Below, piece by piece: positions 1 to 7,622 of a stretch of 64,000 bases of DNA (within the stretch, counting starts at the first letter, position 1; each line of letters starts with the position of its first letter). Both the position numbers and the translations under genes were made by a program. Source of the stretch: Bordetella genomosp. 13 (GTDB lineage: Bacteria > Pseudomonadota > Gammaproteobacteria > Burkholderiales > Burkholderiaceae_B); the NCBI RefSeq assembly GCF_002119665.1, contig NZ_CP021111.1, forward strand, positions 1,922,001 through 1,986,000, written 5' to 3'. Below the pieces are notes generated by a model, which made no database searches, had not been told where the DNA came from, and worked only from the letters and a program-made list of their open reading frames with translations.

Positions 1-1
1 G

Positions 2-331
2 TACTCGGTGCCGCCGGACGCGTACAACCCGCCCGCATCGGTCGATCGGCCGTCGCAACAGGGTTACGCAGCGCAACCGCCGCAGGCCTACGCATCGCCG
101 CCGCAGGCGTACGACTCCGCTGCGCGATCCTATGAGGCCCAGCCGCAGGTCCAGAGGCAGGCGCCGCAGGCCGCGCCTCGCGCCGCGTCCGCAGCCGGCG
201 ACCGTGCCCAGTGCCATCGCCAGGCCGTCAACTACAGCGGCTACGATCCGGCCAGCCCCTCGGCCTGGACCACGGCAGTCGCCGTGGATAGCTACAACCG
301 GGCGCTGCAAGGCTGCCTGGGCGCAGGCTGA
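2..331 (+). CDS. C-terminal fragment of a proline/glutamine/tyrosine-rich secreted-type protein
   Basis: The reading frame is open to the left edge of the window, so the N-terminus is missing; a GTG at position 8 is in frame but nothing suggests it is the true start. What remains is about 109 residues. The first half is low complexity, with imperfect repeats of the type QPPQAY / SPPQAY, followed by an Ala/Pro/Gln stretch. The last ~45 residues are ordinary sequence with two cysteines and several Tyr/Asn residues, resembling the small C-terminal domain of cell-envelope proteins with disordered linkers. No enzyme motif is visible and the function is unknown. A perfect 10-bp hairpin about 80 bp downstream would end its transcript. 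Confidence 0.55.
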   Translation, partial: YSVPPDAYNPPASVDRPSQQGYAAQPPQAYASPPQAYDSAARSYEAQPQVQRQAPQAAPRAASAAGDRAQCHRQAVNYSGYDPASPSAWTTAVAVDSYNRALQGCLGAG

Positions 332-412
332 GACTGGGCCATCGCTGAAACCGCGCGCAGGCTGGGGATGCGCGCGGCTGAAAATGCGCGACGCGTGACG
401 CGCGGCGCGCCG

Positions 413-438
413 AAGGGGCCGGCCCGGACCGGCCCCTT
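413..438. terminator. Bidirectional hairpin terminator
   Basis: A perfect 10-bp inverted repeat (AAGGGGCCGG, 413-422; CCGGCCCCTT, 429-438) with a 6-base loop. It lies between the stop codons of the two convergent flanking genes, 7 bases past the stop of the leftward DUF6351 gene, and has A/T ends that can serve as a short U tract in either direction. Confidence 0.75.
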
Positions 439-444
439 GCCTCG

Positions 445-2655
445 TCAAGGCCGCGTCACGTCGAACACCTGGTTCTTCGTCGACGGGCCGAACGACAGCC
501 ACGTGCCCTGCAGCGGCTGCTGCTCCACGCCCGGCTTGTTCCAGTCGCACACGCCTTCGGGGAATATCCCGCGCAGCCTGTCCAGCTGCGTGCCGGTGAG
601 CGTGACCGCGTAATCGGCGGCGTCCACCGGCTTGAGCTGGCACTTGACGATGTCGTCGGCCAGCGGCGCGCCCGCGACCAGCCTCGGCGTGGTGCCGGCG
701 GGATAGAGCGTGTTGCACTGCCCCGGACCGTCGGCCGTGGACGGCTCCACGATCTTCGTGCCGTCGGCGGCGAAGCACGCATCCACCAGGTCGGCAGGCT
801 TGGCGCGCACGATGCGCTCGGCCTTGTCGCCCGGCGCCTCGTCGTCCAGCGCGGCCATCAGCCAGCGGTCCATGTGGTCGAACAGGTTGCCGGCGCCGGC
901 GATCGGACCGGGGCCCAGGATGACGTGGTTGTCGAAGTCGCCGTTGGCCTTCTTCAGGCGTTCGCGCACCGAATACGAGTGGATCTTGTTGTGGATGTCC
1001 CCGCCGACCGCGTCGTCGAAGTAGTCGCGGTGCTCCAGGATGGCGGTGCCGGCCAGCCCGCCCCCGCCGTTCGTGATGCGCCCCGACTGGTACGCGCGCC
1101 GTATCGCCGGCAGGTCGCCCGCGGTGCGCTGCGCGGTAGGCTGCAGGTCCACGTCCAGCCCGCCGATGTGCTCGTTCAGGTCGAGGAACTCGTCCACGGT
1201 GATGGCCCCGCTGTTCAGCGCCTTCAGCCCATACTGCACGCCCACGTTGTCGATCGGACGCAGCGCGAAGCCGCGCGCGTCCTTGCCGTACACGTTCACC
1301 GTATGGTCGTAGACCGTGGCGCGCGAGCCGGTGGGGTTGTTGACCGGGTGATAGCGCAGTTCGCTGGGGAAGCCCGAGGGGAACGACACCAGCGGATCGA
1401 GCCGGCCGGCGCTGCCGCTCATCGCGGCGATGTTGCCCACCTGCAGGTAGCCCGAGATGGCGCGCTTCTTGTCGTCGCTGTACGCCAGCCCGCCCGGCCG
1501 GTTGAAGTAATTGTTCAGCAGGCGCGAATCGAACACCTTGAACAGCGTGGCCGAGGTCACGTCGGGGAACACCATGTTGACGATGATGCCGTCGAACAGC
1601 CCGGGAAAATTGTCGGAGGTCTGGAAGCTTTGATAGGCGCCGCCCGACCCGCCCGTGCCGATCGTGTAGGTGGGCACGCCATAGGCCTCGATGAAGCGCT
1701 CCTTGGTCATGGCCACGGTTTCCGACGACAGCAGGTCATTGCAGTTCGAGCCGAACACGTTCAGCGTGGACGTCACGGCGGCATAGCCGCGCCGCATCCA
1801 GTCGTCCACGATCAGCGTGCCGAAGGTATCGCCCTGCGTGTACCAGCCGCCCTGGCAGCCGCCGCCCAACGGATAGATCAGCTTGCCGTTCCAGCCTGCG
1901 GACCGCTTGTCCGGACCGATCGGTCCGTCCACCAGCGGGTCGTGCAGCATGGCCGACTGATAGATGCCGCGGTTGATCGTGCCGGTTTCCAGCCGCACCA
2001 GGTAGGCGACGCGGCGCTCGGTGGGCTTGCCGGCGTCGATGGTCAGATAGCTCATGTCCGCCGGGTGCGCGGTCGGATTGTTCCAGCGCGAATTGCCGCC
2101 CGACGTATTGCGGTAGAAGTAGTCGATGCGCGTGCTGGCCGAGCAGTTCGCGTCCAGCGGGCCGTCCAGGGCGCCGCCGCCCAGCCGGCCGAAACTGGTC
2201 AGCTTGCACACGAAGGGCATCTCGTGCGGGCCGGACAGCATGGGTCCCGTGATCGGATAGTTGGTCACCGTCAGGCTGCCCGAGGCGTCCCCGGCACTGG
2301 CCTGCAGCGTGCTCTCGCCCAGCTCCATCGATTCCACCAATCCCTGCCAGCGCCCGTCGCCCAGGTCGGTGAACGCGCGCGAGACCTTGCTGCCGTTCAG
2401 CGAGACCGTGGGCGGACCGCTGACGCCGGCGGGCAACTGCACCTGGACCAATGCGTCGCCGCCGCTGACATAGTCGGGCAGCGAGGACACGGTGGTCATG
2501 GACAGCGATTGCCCCTGGGGAGGTGGCGGAGTCTCTTCATCGTCGTCGTCATCGTCGCTGCCCCCGCACGCGGTGGCCATCAACGCGACGATGGCGGCAA
2601 GCAGCACAGTGCGGGCCGGGCCATATGGCCGGCGCATTCCATGGTTCCTGGACAT
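445..2655 (-). CDS. DUF6351 family exported lipoprotein, putative alpha/beta-hydrolase-like
   Basis: A 736-residue protein. I chose the ATG at 2655, which is preceded by GGAAGAGGAGAC; the frame stays open further upstream to 2835 but without a ribosome site or signal peptide. Residues 13-30 form a lipoprotein signal (hydrophobic run ending ATAC, Cys30), followed by an unusual run of six Asp and a Pro-rich linker, so the mature protein is probably tethered to an envelope membrane. The body matches what I know of DUF6351, large secreted proteins of proteobacteria. A G-T-G-G-S-G-G-A motif near residues 333-340 (Ser337) looks like a nucleophile elbow of the tannase/esterase type, which suggests but does not prove hydrolase activity. 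It is monocistronic and convergent with the partial gene to its left. Confidence 0.8.
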   Translation of the reverse strand: MSRNHGMRRPYGPARTVLLAAIVALMATACGGSDDDDDDEETPPPPQGQSLSMTTVSSLPDYVSGGDALVQVQLPAGVSGPPTVSLNGSKVSRAFTDLGDGRWQGLVESMELGESTLQASAGDASGSLTVTNYPITGPMLSGPHEMPFVCKLTSFGRLGGGALDGPLDANCSASTRIDYFYRNTSGGNSRWNNPTAHPADMSYLTIDAGKPTERRVAYLVRLETGTINRGIYQSAMLHDPLVDGPIGPDKRSAGWNGKLIYPLGGGCQGGWYTQGDTFGTLIVDDWMRRGYAAVTSTLNVFGSNCNDLLSSETVAMTKERFIEAYGVPTYTIGTGGSGGAYQSFQTSDNFPGLFDGIIVNMVFPDVTSATLFKVFDSRLLNNYFNRPGGLAYSDDKKRAISGYLQVGNIAAMSGSAGRLDPLVSFPSGFPSELRYHPVNNPTGSRATVYDHTVNVYGKDARGFALRPIDNVGVQYGLKALNSGAITVDEFLDLNEHIGGLDVDLQPTAQRTAGDLPAIRRAYQSGRITNGGGGLAGTAILEHRDYFDDAVGGDIHNKIHSYSVRERLKKANGDFDNHVILGPGPIAGAGNLFDHMDRWLMAALDDEAPGDKAERIVRAKPADLVDACFAADGTKIVEPSTADGPGQCNTLYPAGTTPRLVAGAPLADDIVKCQLKPVDAADYAVTLTGTQLDRLRGIFPEGVCDWNKPGVEQQPLQGTWLSFGPSTKNQVFDVTRP

Positions 2656-3129
2656 GTCTCCTCTTCCTTTCTCTGTGGTGGGTAATGCGCAAGCCGGGCG
2701 CCGGCCAGGCGCGGGCAATGCTGCCGCGCAGGAACGGTCGCCGTGAACTGCGGGCAGCCATGCGGAACGCATGGCGAGATGGTGTCTCCCTCGTACGTTG
2801 CCATGGACGCGCGGCGGCGTGGCGCGGCGCGGCAAGGCAATCCGTGTTTGTTATCGGAATGCGGACGACTCTATCGCAAGGCTGGCGCGAGAGGTGTACG
2901 AAAGTTTTTCAGGATTACCGAGCTGCAACGAACGGTCGATGGAGAGTATGAGCCTGCGCAGCATGGGCGATCCGCGGGTGCATTGCAGCGGTAAGCCGGC
3001 GCCGGGAAGACAATACGCAGATCAGGCGAGAGAATCCAAGCTGGGCCAACGCTTGGGATGGCCAGGATCGGCCTCGTCCATGGAGCTCCGTTTGCCGTAC
3101 GAAACTCATCATTCTGCGCCCTCCGACAG
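2656..3129. other. Long intergenic region without a supported gene
   Basis: About 470 bp between the divergently read DUF6351 lipoprotein and the toxin-antitoxin pair. Several short frames cross it but none has a ribosome site together with a plausible protein. It is less GC-rich towards the right end, where the antitoxin operator begins. I see no repeat, RNA gene or terminator; it presumably holds the two divergent promoters. Confidence 0.5.
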
Positions 3130-3146
3130 TGATATCATTGATATCA
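3130..3146. promoter_or_regulatory. Double palindrome, likely toxin-antitoxin operator
   Basis: Two copies of the 8-bp palindrome TGATATCA (3130-3137 and 3139-3146) separated by one T, so the whole 17 bp is both a direct and an inverted repeat. It ends 17 bp before the antitoxin start and just ahead of its ribosome site (GGGAGGCG). Ribbon-helix-helix antitoxins of the FitA/VapB type usually bind such short palindromes to autorepress their operon. Confidence 0.65.
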
Positions 3147-3163
3147 TTCAACGGGAGGCGCTT

Positions 3164-3403
3164 ATGGCCAATCTACTTGTCCGTGGCATCGACGAAGCCC
3201 TGGTCCAAAGCCTGCGCGAACGCGCTGCCGCCCATGGGCGCAGCGCCGAGGCGGAACATCGCGATATTCTCGCGCGTGCCTTGCGCGGCCCGCGGCGGCG
3301 CAGCTTCGCCGAAGTGTTGGCCTCGATGCCTGATGTCGGCCATGACGCTGACTTCGCACGGCGCGAAGATGAAGCCGGGGCCGAGCCGAATGTATTTGAT
3401 TGA
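3164..3403 (+). CDS. FitA/VapB-like ribbon-helix-helix antitoxin
   Basis: A 79-residue protein. Residues 1-40 (MANLLVRGIDEALVQSL, then a basic helix with HGRSAEAEHRDIL) match the FitA-like RHH/Arc fold: a beta strand followed by two helices that form a dimeric DNA-binding unit. The C-terminal half (EVLASMPDVGHDADFARRED) is the type of extended tail that wraps the PIN toxin active site. The start ATG is preceded by GGGAGGCG. It overlaps the toxin gene, and the palindromic operator just upstream suggests autorepression by the antitoxin-toxin complex. Family assignment is from sequence pattern; the exact subfamily (FitA or VapB) is uncertain. Confidence 0.88.
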   Translation: MANLLVRGIDEALVQSLRERAAAHGRSAEAEHRDILARALRGPRRRSFAEVLASMPDVGHDADFARREDEAGAEPNVFD

Positions 3404-3809
3404 CACCAACGTCATCAGCGAGGCCCGGAAAGGAAGGCGTGCCCATCCGGGCGTACGGGCGTTCTTCCGCGAGACCGCGGCGGCGGATACCCCGCTATAC
3501 CTGTCCGCCATCACGGTCGGCGAATTGCGCCGCGGCGTCGACCTATTGCGCCACCGTGGCGACGACCAGCAGGCCGACCGCCTGGACCAATGGCTGACGG
3601 CGCTGCTCGATCAGTTCGCCCGACAGGTACTTCCCGTGGACCATGACGTCGCGGTGATATGGGGCCGGCTGCGCGTACCCCATCCCGAACACGCGTTGGA
3701 CAAGCTTATCGCCGCCACCGCGCTGATTCACGACCTTACCGTTGTCACGCGCAACACCAGCGACTATTCCGGCCTGGGCATCCGACTGCGCAATCCGTTC
3801 GACGATTGA
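3390..3809 (+). CDS. PIN-domain toxin, FitB/VapC type ribonuclease
   Basis: A 139-residue PIN-domain protein, the usual length for VapC/FitB. It begins MYLIDTNVISE, which contains the first metal-binding aspartate (Asp5). Further acidic residues sit where expected: Glu45 in ITVGELRRG, Asp104 in HALDKLIAAT, and the TRNTSDYSGLG block near residues 120-130 carrying Asn122 and Asp125. These bind Mg2+ or Mn2+ for RNA cleavage. The gene overlaps the antitoxin by 14 bp, implying translational coupling; an upstream in-frame ATG at 3369 is possible but the MYLIDTN start is typical. As part of a type II module it probably cleaves specific RNAs when the labile antitoxin is lost. Confidence 0.9.
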   Translation: MYLIDTNVISEARKGRRAHPGVRAFFRETAAADTPLYLSAITVGELRRGVDLLRHRGDDQQADRLDQWLTALLDQFARQVLPVDHDVAVIWGRLRVPHPEHALDKLIAATALIHDLTVVTRNTSDYSGLGIRLRNPFDD

Positions 3810-3846
3810 AGCCGAAGGCGTGATCGCCCACGCGGCGGACTACCAT

Positions 3847-4602
3847 TCAGCCGGCGAAGAAAGTCGGAATCGAAGATGCCAGCAGCGCCACGCCCGACAA
3901 GGTCAGCATGGTCAGCACGATGCGGCGGAACGCCGCGTCGCTGATGCCCAGATACAGCCGCGCGCCTATCAAGGTGGGTACCAGCATGGCGGGGGCCACC
4001 ACGGCGAACATGGGCAGCATCTCGCGCGTGACCGCGCCCGACACCACATAGCCCAGCATGGTGAAGGCCAGCGTCGCCAGGTTGAAGTTCTGGATGATGT
4101 TGCGCTGCACGTCCTTGTCGAAGCGGCGCAGGGTGCACCACAACGTGGGAATCACACCGGTGAACCCGCCCAGTCCTCCCATGACGCCGCCGATCAGGCC
4201 CACCACGCCGTTGGCCGCAGCCCCGCCCGCCCTGATCGCGGGCAGGTGGCGCGACAACAGCATGACGGGACACCACACGGCCAGCAGCACGCCCAGCGCG
4301 GCCTTGAAGACATGCACCTCGAGCATGGGCAATATCGCCACCCCCGCCGGAATGCCCACCAGCCCGCCCGCCAGAAAGGGCCACAGCAGGCGCGCATCGA
4401 AGCCGCGCCGCATGGACACGGCCGCGATGACCTGGCCGGTCAGCCCGCCGAACACCGCCAGTACGGCGGCCAACTGCGGGTCTACCGTCCATGCCCACAA
4501 CGACATGGATACCAGGCTGAACCCGAAGCCCGACAAGCCCTGCACGAAACCCGCCAGGACGGCGCCCGCCACCACTGCCACATAGACCGAATCCATCTCC
4601 AC
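3847..4602 (-). CDS. Sulfite exporter TauE/SafE family membrane protein
   Basis: A 251-residue polytopic inner-membrane protein with about eight hydrophobic segments. The GFVQGLSGFGFSLVSM stretch near residues 18-33 and the later GVMGGLGGFTGV segment form the internal repeat typical of TauE/SafE permeases, which move sulfite, sulfoacetate or other small organic anions. It lies 132 bp downstream of boxA on the same strand with no obvious terminator between, so it may be the last gene of the boxCBA transcript; a role in anion efflux or uptake with benzoate is an inference. The start could also be the second Met three codons in. Confidence 0.85.
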   Translation of the reverse strand: MEMDSVYVAVVAGAVLAGFVQGLSGFGFSLVSMSLWAWTVDPQLAAVLAVFGGLTGQVIAAVSMRRGFDARLLWPFLAGGLVGIPAGVAILPMLEVHVFKAALGVLLAVWCPVMLLSRHLPAIRAGGAAANGVVGLIGGVMGGLGGFTGVIPTLWCTLRRFDKDVQRNIIQNFNLATLAFTMLGYVVSGAVTREMLPMFAVVAPAMLVPTLIGARLYLGISDAAFRRIVLTMLTLSGVALLASSIPTFFAG

Positions 4603-4734
4603 CTGCGTATTGTTCTGCCATCATCCTTCGGCCTCGCGGTTCGTTCGGAAGCCATGAGGACTGCGGAGATTTTACGCAGGCAGGCGGCGCCCGTCTTTCA
4701 GGCAGCAATGGCTGCACGCGACGACGCGCACGAA

Positions 4735-6021
4735 TCAATAGGTCTCAAGGTGCAGCCGCCCCTGCGTGCGCAGCTCGGCATGCAGCGGTTCCCATTGGCG
4801 GCCCGCCTGCTCGACGACCTCGCGCAGCGCGTGCAGCACGCCCGCCTCCATGCCTTTCAGGCCGCACACATACAGATAGGTTTCCTCGTCGGCCAGCAGC
4901 GCCGCCATGTCGGCGGCCCGCTCGCGGATGGCGTCCTGCACGTAGCGCTTGGGCTGGCCGGTCTCGCGCGACAGCGCGAGGTTGATGTCGATGAAGTCCT
5001 TGGGCAGCTTCATCAACGGCCCGAAATACGGCAGTTCGCGCTGGGTGCGCGCGCCGAAGAACAGCATCAGCTTGCCGTTCACGCCTTGTTCGAGCCGGCG
5101 CCGGCAATGCTCGGTCATGGCCCGCATGGGCGCGGCGCCGGTGCCGGTACAGATCATCACCAGGTTGGCGCGCGGGTGATTCGGCATGAGAAAGGTATTG
5201 CCGAACGGGCCGATGACCTGCACGCGATCGCCCTTGGCCAGGTCGCACAGATAGTTCGAACACACGCCCTGGAACGGCTGGCCCTCATGGGTTTCGGTGA
5301 CGCGCTTCACCGTCAGCGACAGGTTGTTGTAGCCGGGCCGTTCGCCATCGCGCGGGCTGGCCAGCGAGTATTGGCGTGCATGATGCGCGCGGCCCTGCGC
5401 ATCGGCGCCCGGCGGCAGGATGCCGATGGACTGGCCCTCGAGCACCGGGAACGGCAGCTTGCCGAAATCCAGCACGATGTGATGGATGTCGCTGTCGGTA
5501 TCGTCGTCGGTGACGCGGTAGTTGCCCACCACGGTGGCGGTGATGGGGGTCTTGTGGGTGTACAGGTTGACGTAGGGATGCGCAGCCGACCAGGGCGGCA
5601 CGGTGGATCCGGGCGCGACATAGGCCACGGCGGGCTCGGCCAGCATCGCGGCCGCTTCGGCCGTGGCGGCTTGTTGATCGGCCGCTGCCGCACCCGCCAC
5701 GGCGTAGTCCGCCGCCGCGTCGGCCACGGCGCCGTCGGCGGGCAACGGTTTCTCGCCCGGCAGCTCGTCCCAGCCGAACTGCTCGTCCAGCGTATAGGCC
5801 TGCTCGCGCAGCACCATGCGCCAATTGTCGATGGAGCCCGTGGGACACGGCGGCACGCAGGCCATGCAGCCATTGCAGATGGCGGGGTCCACCACGTAAT
5901 TGCGCCCGTCATGCGTGATGGCATCGATCGGGCAGGTTTCTTCGCACGTATTGCAGCGTATGCAGATCTCGGGGTCGATCAGGTGCTGCTTGAGAACTTG
6001 CGGCGGCAGGGGCGCGTTCAT
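4735..6021 (-). CDS. boxA: Benzoyl-CoA 2,3-epoxidase reductase component BoxA
   Basis: A 428-residue iron-sulfur flavoprotein that passes electrons from NADPH to the epoxidase BoxB. Two [4Fe-4S] ferredoxin motifs are intact: Cys20/23/26/30 and Cys49/52/55/59. An Ala-rich linker (about residues 97-140) leads to a ferredoxin-NADP reductase module with the FAD motif RQYSLAS (216-222), the nucleotide-binding [10 protein letters not shown] (292-300) and a C-terminal YVCGLKGME segment. Length and domain order match known BoxA. I took the ATG at 6021, since the motifs begin right after it; the frame extends 12 codons further with no support. It lies 54 bp after boxB in the boxC-boxB-boxA order, consistent with one transcript. 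Confidence 0.96.
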   Translation of the reverse strand: MNAPLPPQVLKQHLIDPEICIRCNTCEETCPIDAITHDGRNYVVDPAICNGCMACVPPCPTGSIDNWRMVLREQAYTLDEQFGWDELPGEKPLPADGAVADAAADYAVAGAAAADQQAATAEAAAMLAEPAVAYVAPGSTVPPWSAAHPYVNLYTHKTPITATVVGNYRVTDDDTDSDIHHIVLDFGKLPFPVLEGQSIGILPPGADAQGRAHHARQYSLASPRDGERPGYNNLSLTVKRVTETHEGQPFQGVCSNYLCDLAKGDRVQVIGPFGNTFLMPNHPRANLVMICTGTGAAPMRAMTEHCRRRLEQGVNGKLMLFFGARTQRELPYFGPLMKLPKDFIDINLALSRETGQPKRYVQDAIRERAADMAALLADEETYLYVCGLKGMEAGVLHALREVVEQAGRQWEPLHAELRTQGRLHLETY

Positions 6022-6044
6022 GGCGTGATTCCGGACTCGGGCGC

Positions 6045-6068
6045 GGGCCGCCTGCAACGCGGCGGCCC
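6045..6068. other. Hairpin in the boxB-boxA gap
   Basis: A perfect 8-bp GC-rich inverted repeat (GGGCCGCC, 6045-6052; GGCGGCCC, 6061-6068) with an 8-base loop between boxB and boxA. It has no T tract, so it looks more like an RNA-stability or partial-attenuation element that would make boxB more abundant than boxA than like a full terminator. Confidence 0.5.
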
Positions 6069-6075
6069 GGCCGGA

Positions 6076-7503
6076 TCAGTTGAAACGGACGTACTGGAAG
6101 TCGACGGGCTGGCGGTTCACGCCCATGACGGGCGGCGCGATCCAGTTGGCGAACTTGCCTGGCTGGTCGACGCGGCCCATCAGCGAAGCCACGAAGGCGC
6201 GGTCTTCGGGCGTGGGCAGCCACTTGTCGACGTTGGCCTTCCATTGTTCTTCGGTCAGCACGTCGCCTTCGGGCGACACGCGCAGGCCGGCCAGGGTGCC
6301 GATCTGGCGGTTGAAGGCCTTGTGCGGCACCGACAGCCGGAACGGAATGCCGGCCTTCTCGATGACCTTGTTCCAGCGCCCCACTCCGGCCATGGAATCG
6401 CGGATGAAGTCGTCGCGCAGCACCTCGTTCAGCGCGTTCAGCATCGGCACCTCGATCTCGCCCAGGCGTCCGCCGTCCACCGACAGGATGCGATAGGTGT
6501 CGTTCTTCAGCTGGTGGTCGTCGGTGCGCTTGCCTTCTTCGTAGCGGCCTTTCAGGCCGGCGCTGTAGAAGATGGCGGCGTTGGACGACTGGTCGGCGCC
6601 GAACAGGTCGATGGTGACGCTGTAATGAAAGTTGAGATAGCGCTGGATGGTGGGCAGGTCGATGACGCCGGCCGCGCGCACCGCGGCGGGGTCGTCGGTC
6701 TTCAGCTCATTCATCACCTGGCAGGTGCGCTGGATGACCCGAGACACGCCCGACTCGCCCACGAACATGTGGTGCGCCTCTTCGGTCAGCATGAACTTGG
6801 TCGTGCGGGCCAGCGGGTCGAATCCCGACTCGGCCAGCGCGCACAGCTGGAACTTGCCGTCGCGATCGGTGAAGTACGTGAACATGTAAAAGGCCAGCCA
6901 GTCGGGCGTTTTCTCGTTGAACGCGCCCAGGATGCGCGGGTTGTCGGCATCCCCCGAGGTGCGCTGCAGCAGCGCATCGGCCTCTTCGCGGCCGTCGCGC
7001 CCGAAGTAGCGGTGCAGCAGGTACACCATGGCCCACAGGTGGCGGCCTTCCTCGACGTTGATCTGGAAGAGGTTGCGCAGGTCGTACTGCGACGGCGCCG
7101 TCAGGCCCAGGTGGCGCTGCTGCTCGATCGACGCGGGTTCGGTATCGCCCTGCGTGACGATGATGCGGCGCAGGTTGGCGCGATGTTCGCCGGGCACATC
7201 CTGCCAGACATCGCGGCCGATGTTCTCGCCGAAGTGGATCTTGCGCTGGCCGTCCTGCGGAGCAAGGAAGATTCCCCAGCGATAGTCGGGCATCTTCACG
7301 TGGTCGAAATGCGCCCAGCCGTCGGGCTCGACGCTGACCGCGGTGCGCAGGTACACGTCGAAGTCGTGCGAGCCATCGGGCCCCATGTCCTGCCACCACT
7401 TGAGGTAGTTGGGCTGCCAGTGCTCCAGCGCGCGTTGCAGCGTGCGATCGCTGGACAGGTTGACGTTGTTGGGTATCTTCTCGCTGTAGTTGATGCCGGA
7501 CAT
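6076..7503 (-). CDS. boxB: Benzoyl-CoA 2,3-epoxidase, diiron oxygenase component BoxB
   Basis: A 475-residue soluble class I diiron enzyme that uses O2 and electrons from BoxA to turn benzoyl-CoA into 2,3-epoxybenzoyl-CoA. All six iron ligands appear present: Glu122, Glu152 and His155 (in EEGRHLW), Asp213 (in FTDRD), Glu242 and His245 (in TEEAHHMF). As I recall the published BoxB structure, these correspond to its ligands with a constant offset of two. The start ATG at 7503 has a strong site (GAGGAGACAAGC); the frame runs much further upstream but only as shadow sequence over boxC. It is the middle gene of boxCBA. Confidence 0.97.
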   Translation of the reverse strand: MSGINYSEKIPNNVNLSSDRTLQRALEHWQPNYLKWWQDMGPDGSHDFDVYLRTAVSVEPDGWAHFDHVKMPDYRWGIFLAPQDGQRKIHFGENIGRDVWQDVPGEHRANLRRIIVTQGDTEPASIEQQRHLGLTAPSQYDLRNLFQINVEEGRHLWAMVYLLHRYFGRDGREEADALLQRTSGDADNPRILGAFNEKTPDWLAFYMFTYFTDRDGKFQLCALAESGFDPLARTTKFMLTEEAHHMFVGESGVSRVIQRTCQVMNELKTDDPAAVRAAGVIDLPTIQRYLNFHYSVTIDLFGADQSSNAAIFYSAGLKGRYEEGKRTDDHQLKNDTYRILSVDGGRLGEIEVPMLNALNEVLRDDFIRDSMAGVGRWNKVIEKAGIPFRLSVPHKAFNRQIGTLAGLRVSPEGDVLTEEQWKANVDKWLPTPEDRAFVASLMGRVDQPGKFANWIAPPVMGVNRQPVDFQYVRFN

Positions 7504-7570
7504 GCTTGTCTCCTCGGTGTGCCGCCGGTCGGTGCCGGGCGGCGCGGTATGCGGGCGGTTGTCGTCGGGC

Positions 7571-7590
7571 CGGGCGCGGGTCTGCGCCCG
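7571..7590. other. Hairpin in the boxC-boxB gap
   Basis: A perfect 7-bp inverted repeat (CGGGCGC, 7571-7577; GCGCCCG, 7584-7590) with a 6-base loop, inside the 119-bp gap between boxC and boxB. No T tract follows. It may shape mRNA stability between the two genes. Confidence 0.4.
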
Positions 7591-7622
7591 TGCGGGCGAT
7601 GCAGGCCCGCGCGCTCGCGCCG

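Noticed and set aside
2743..2994. Small plus-strand ORF upstream of the toxin-antitoxin pair
   Set aside because: No ribosome site, no similarity to any family, and it competes with other equally open frames.
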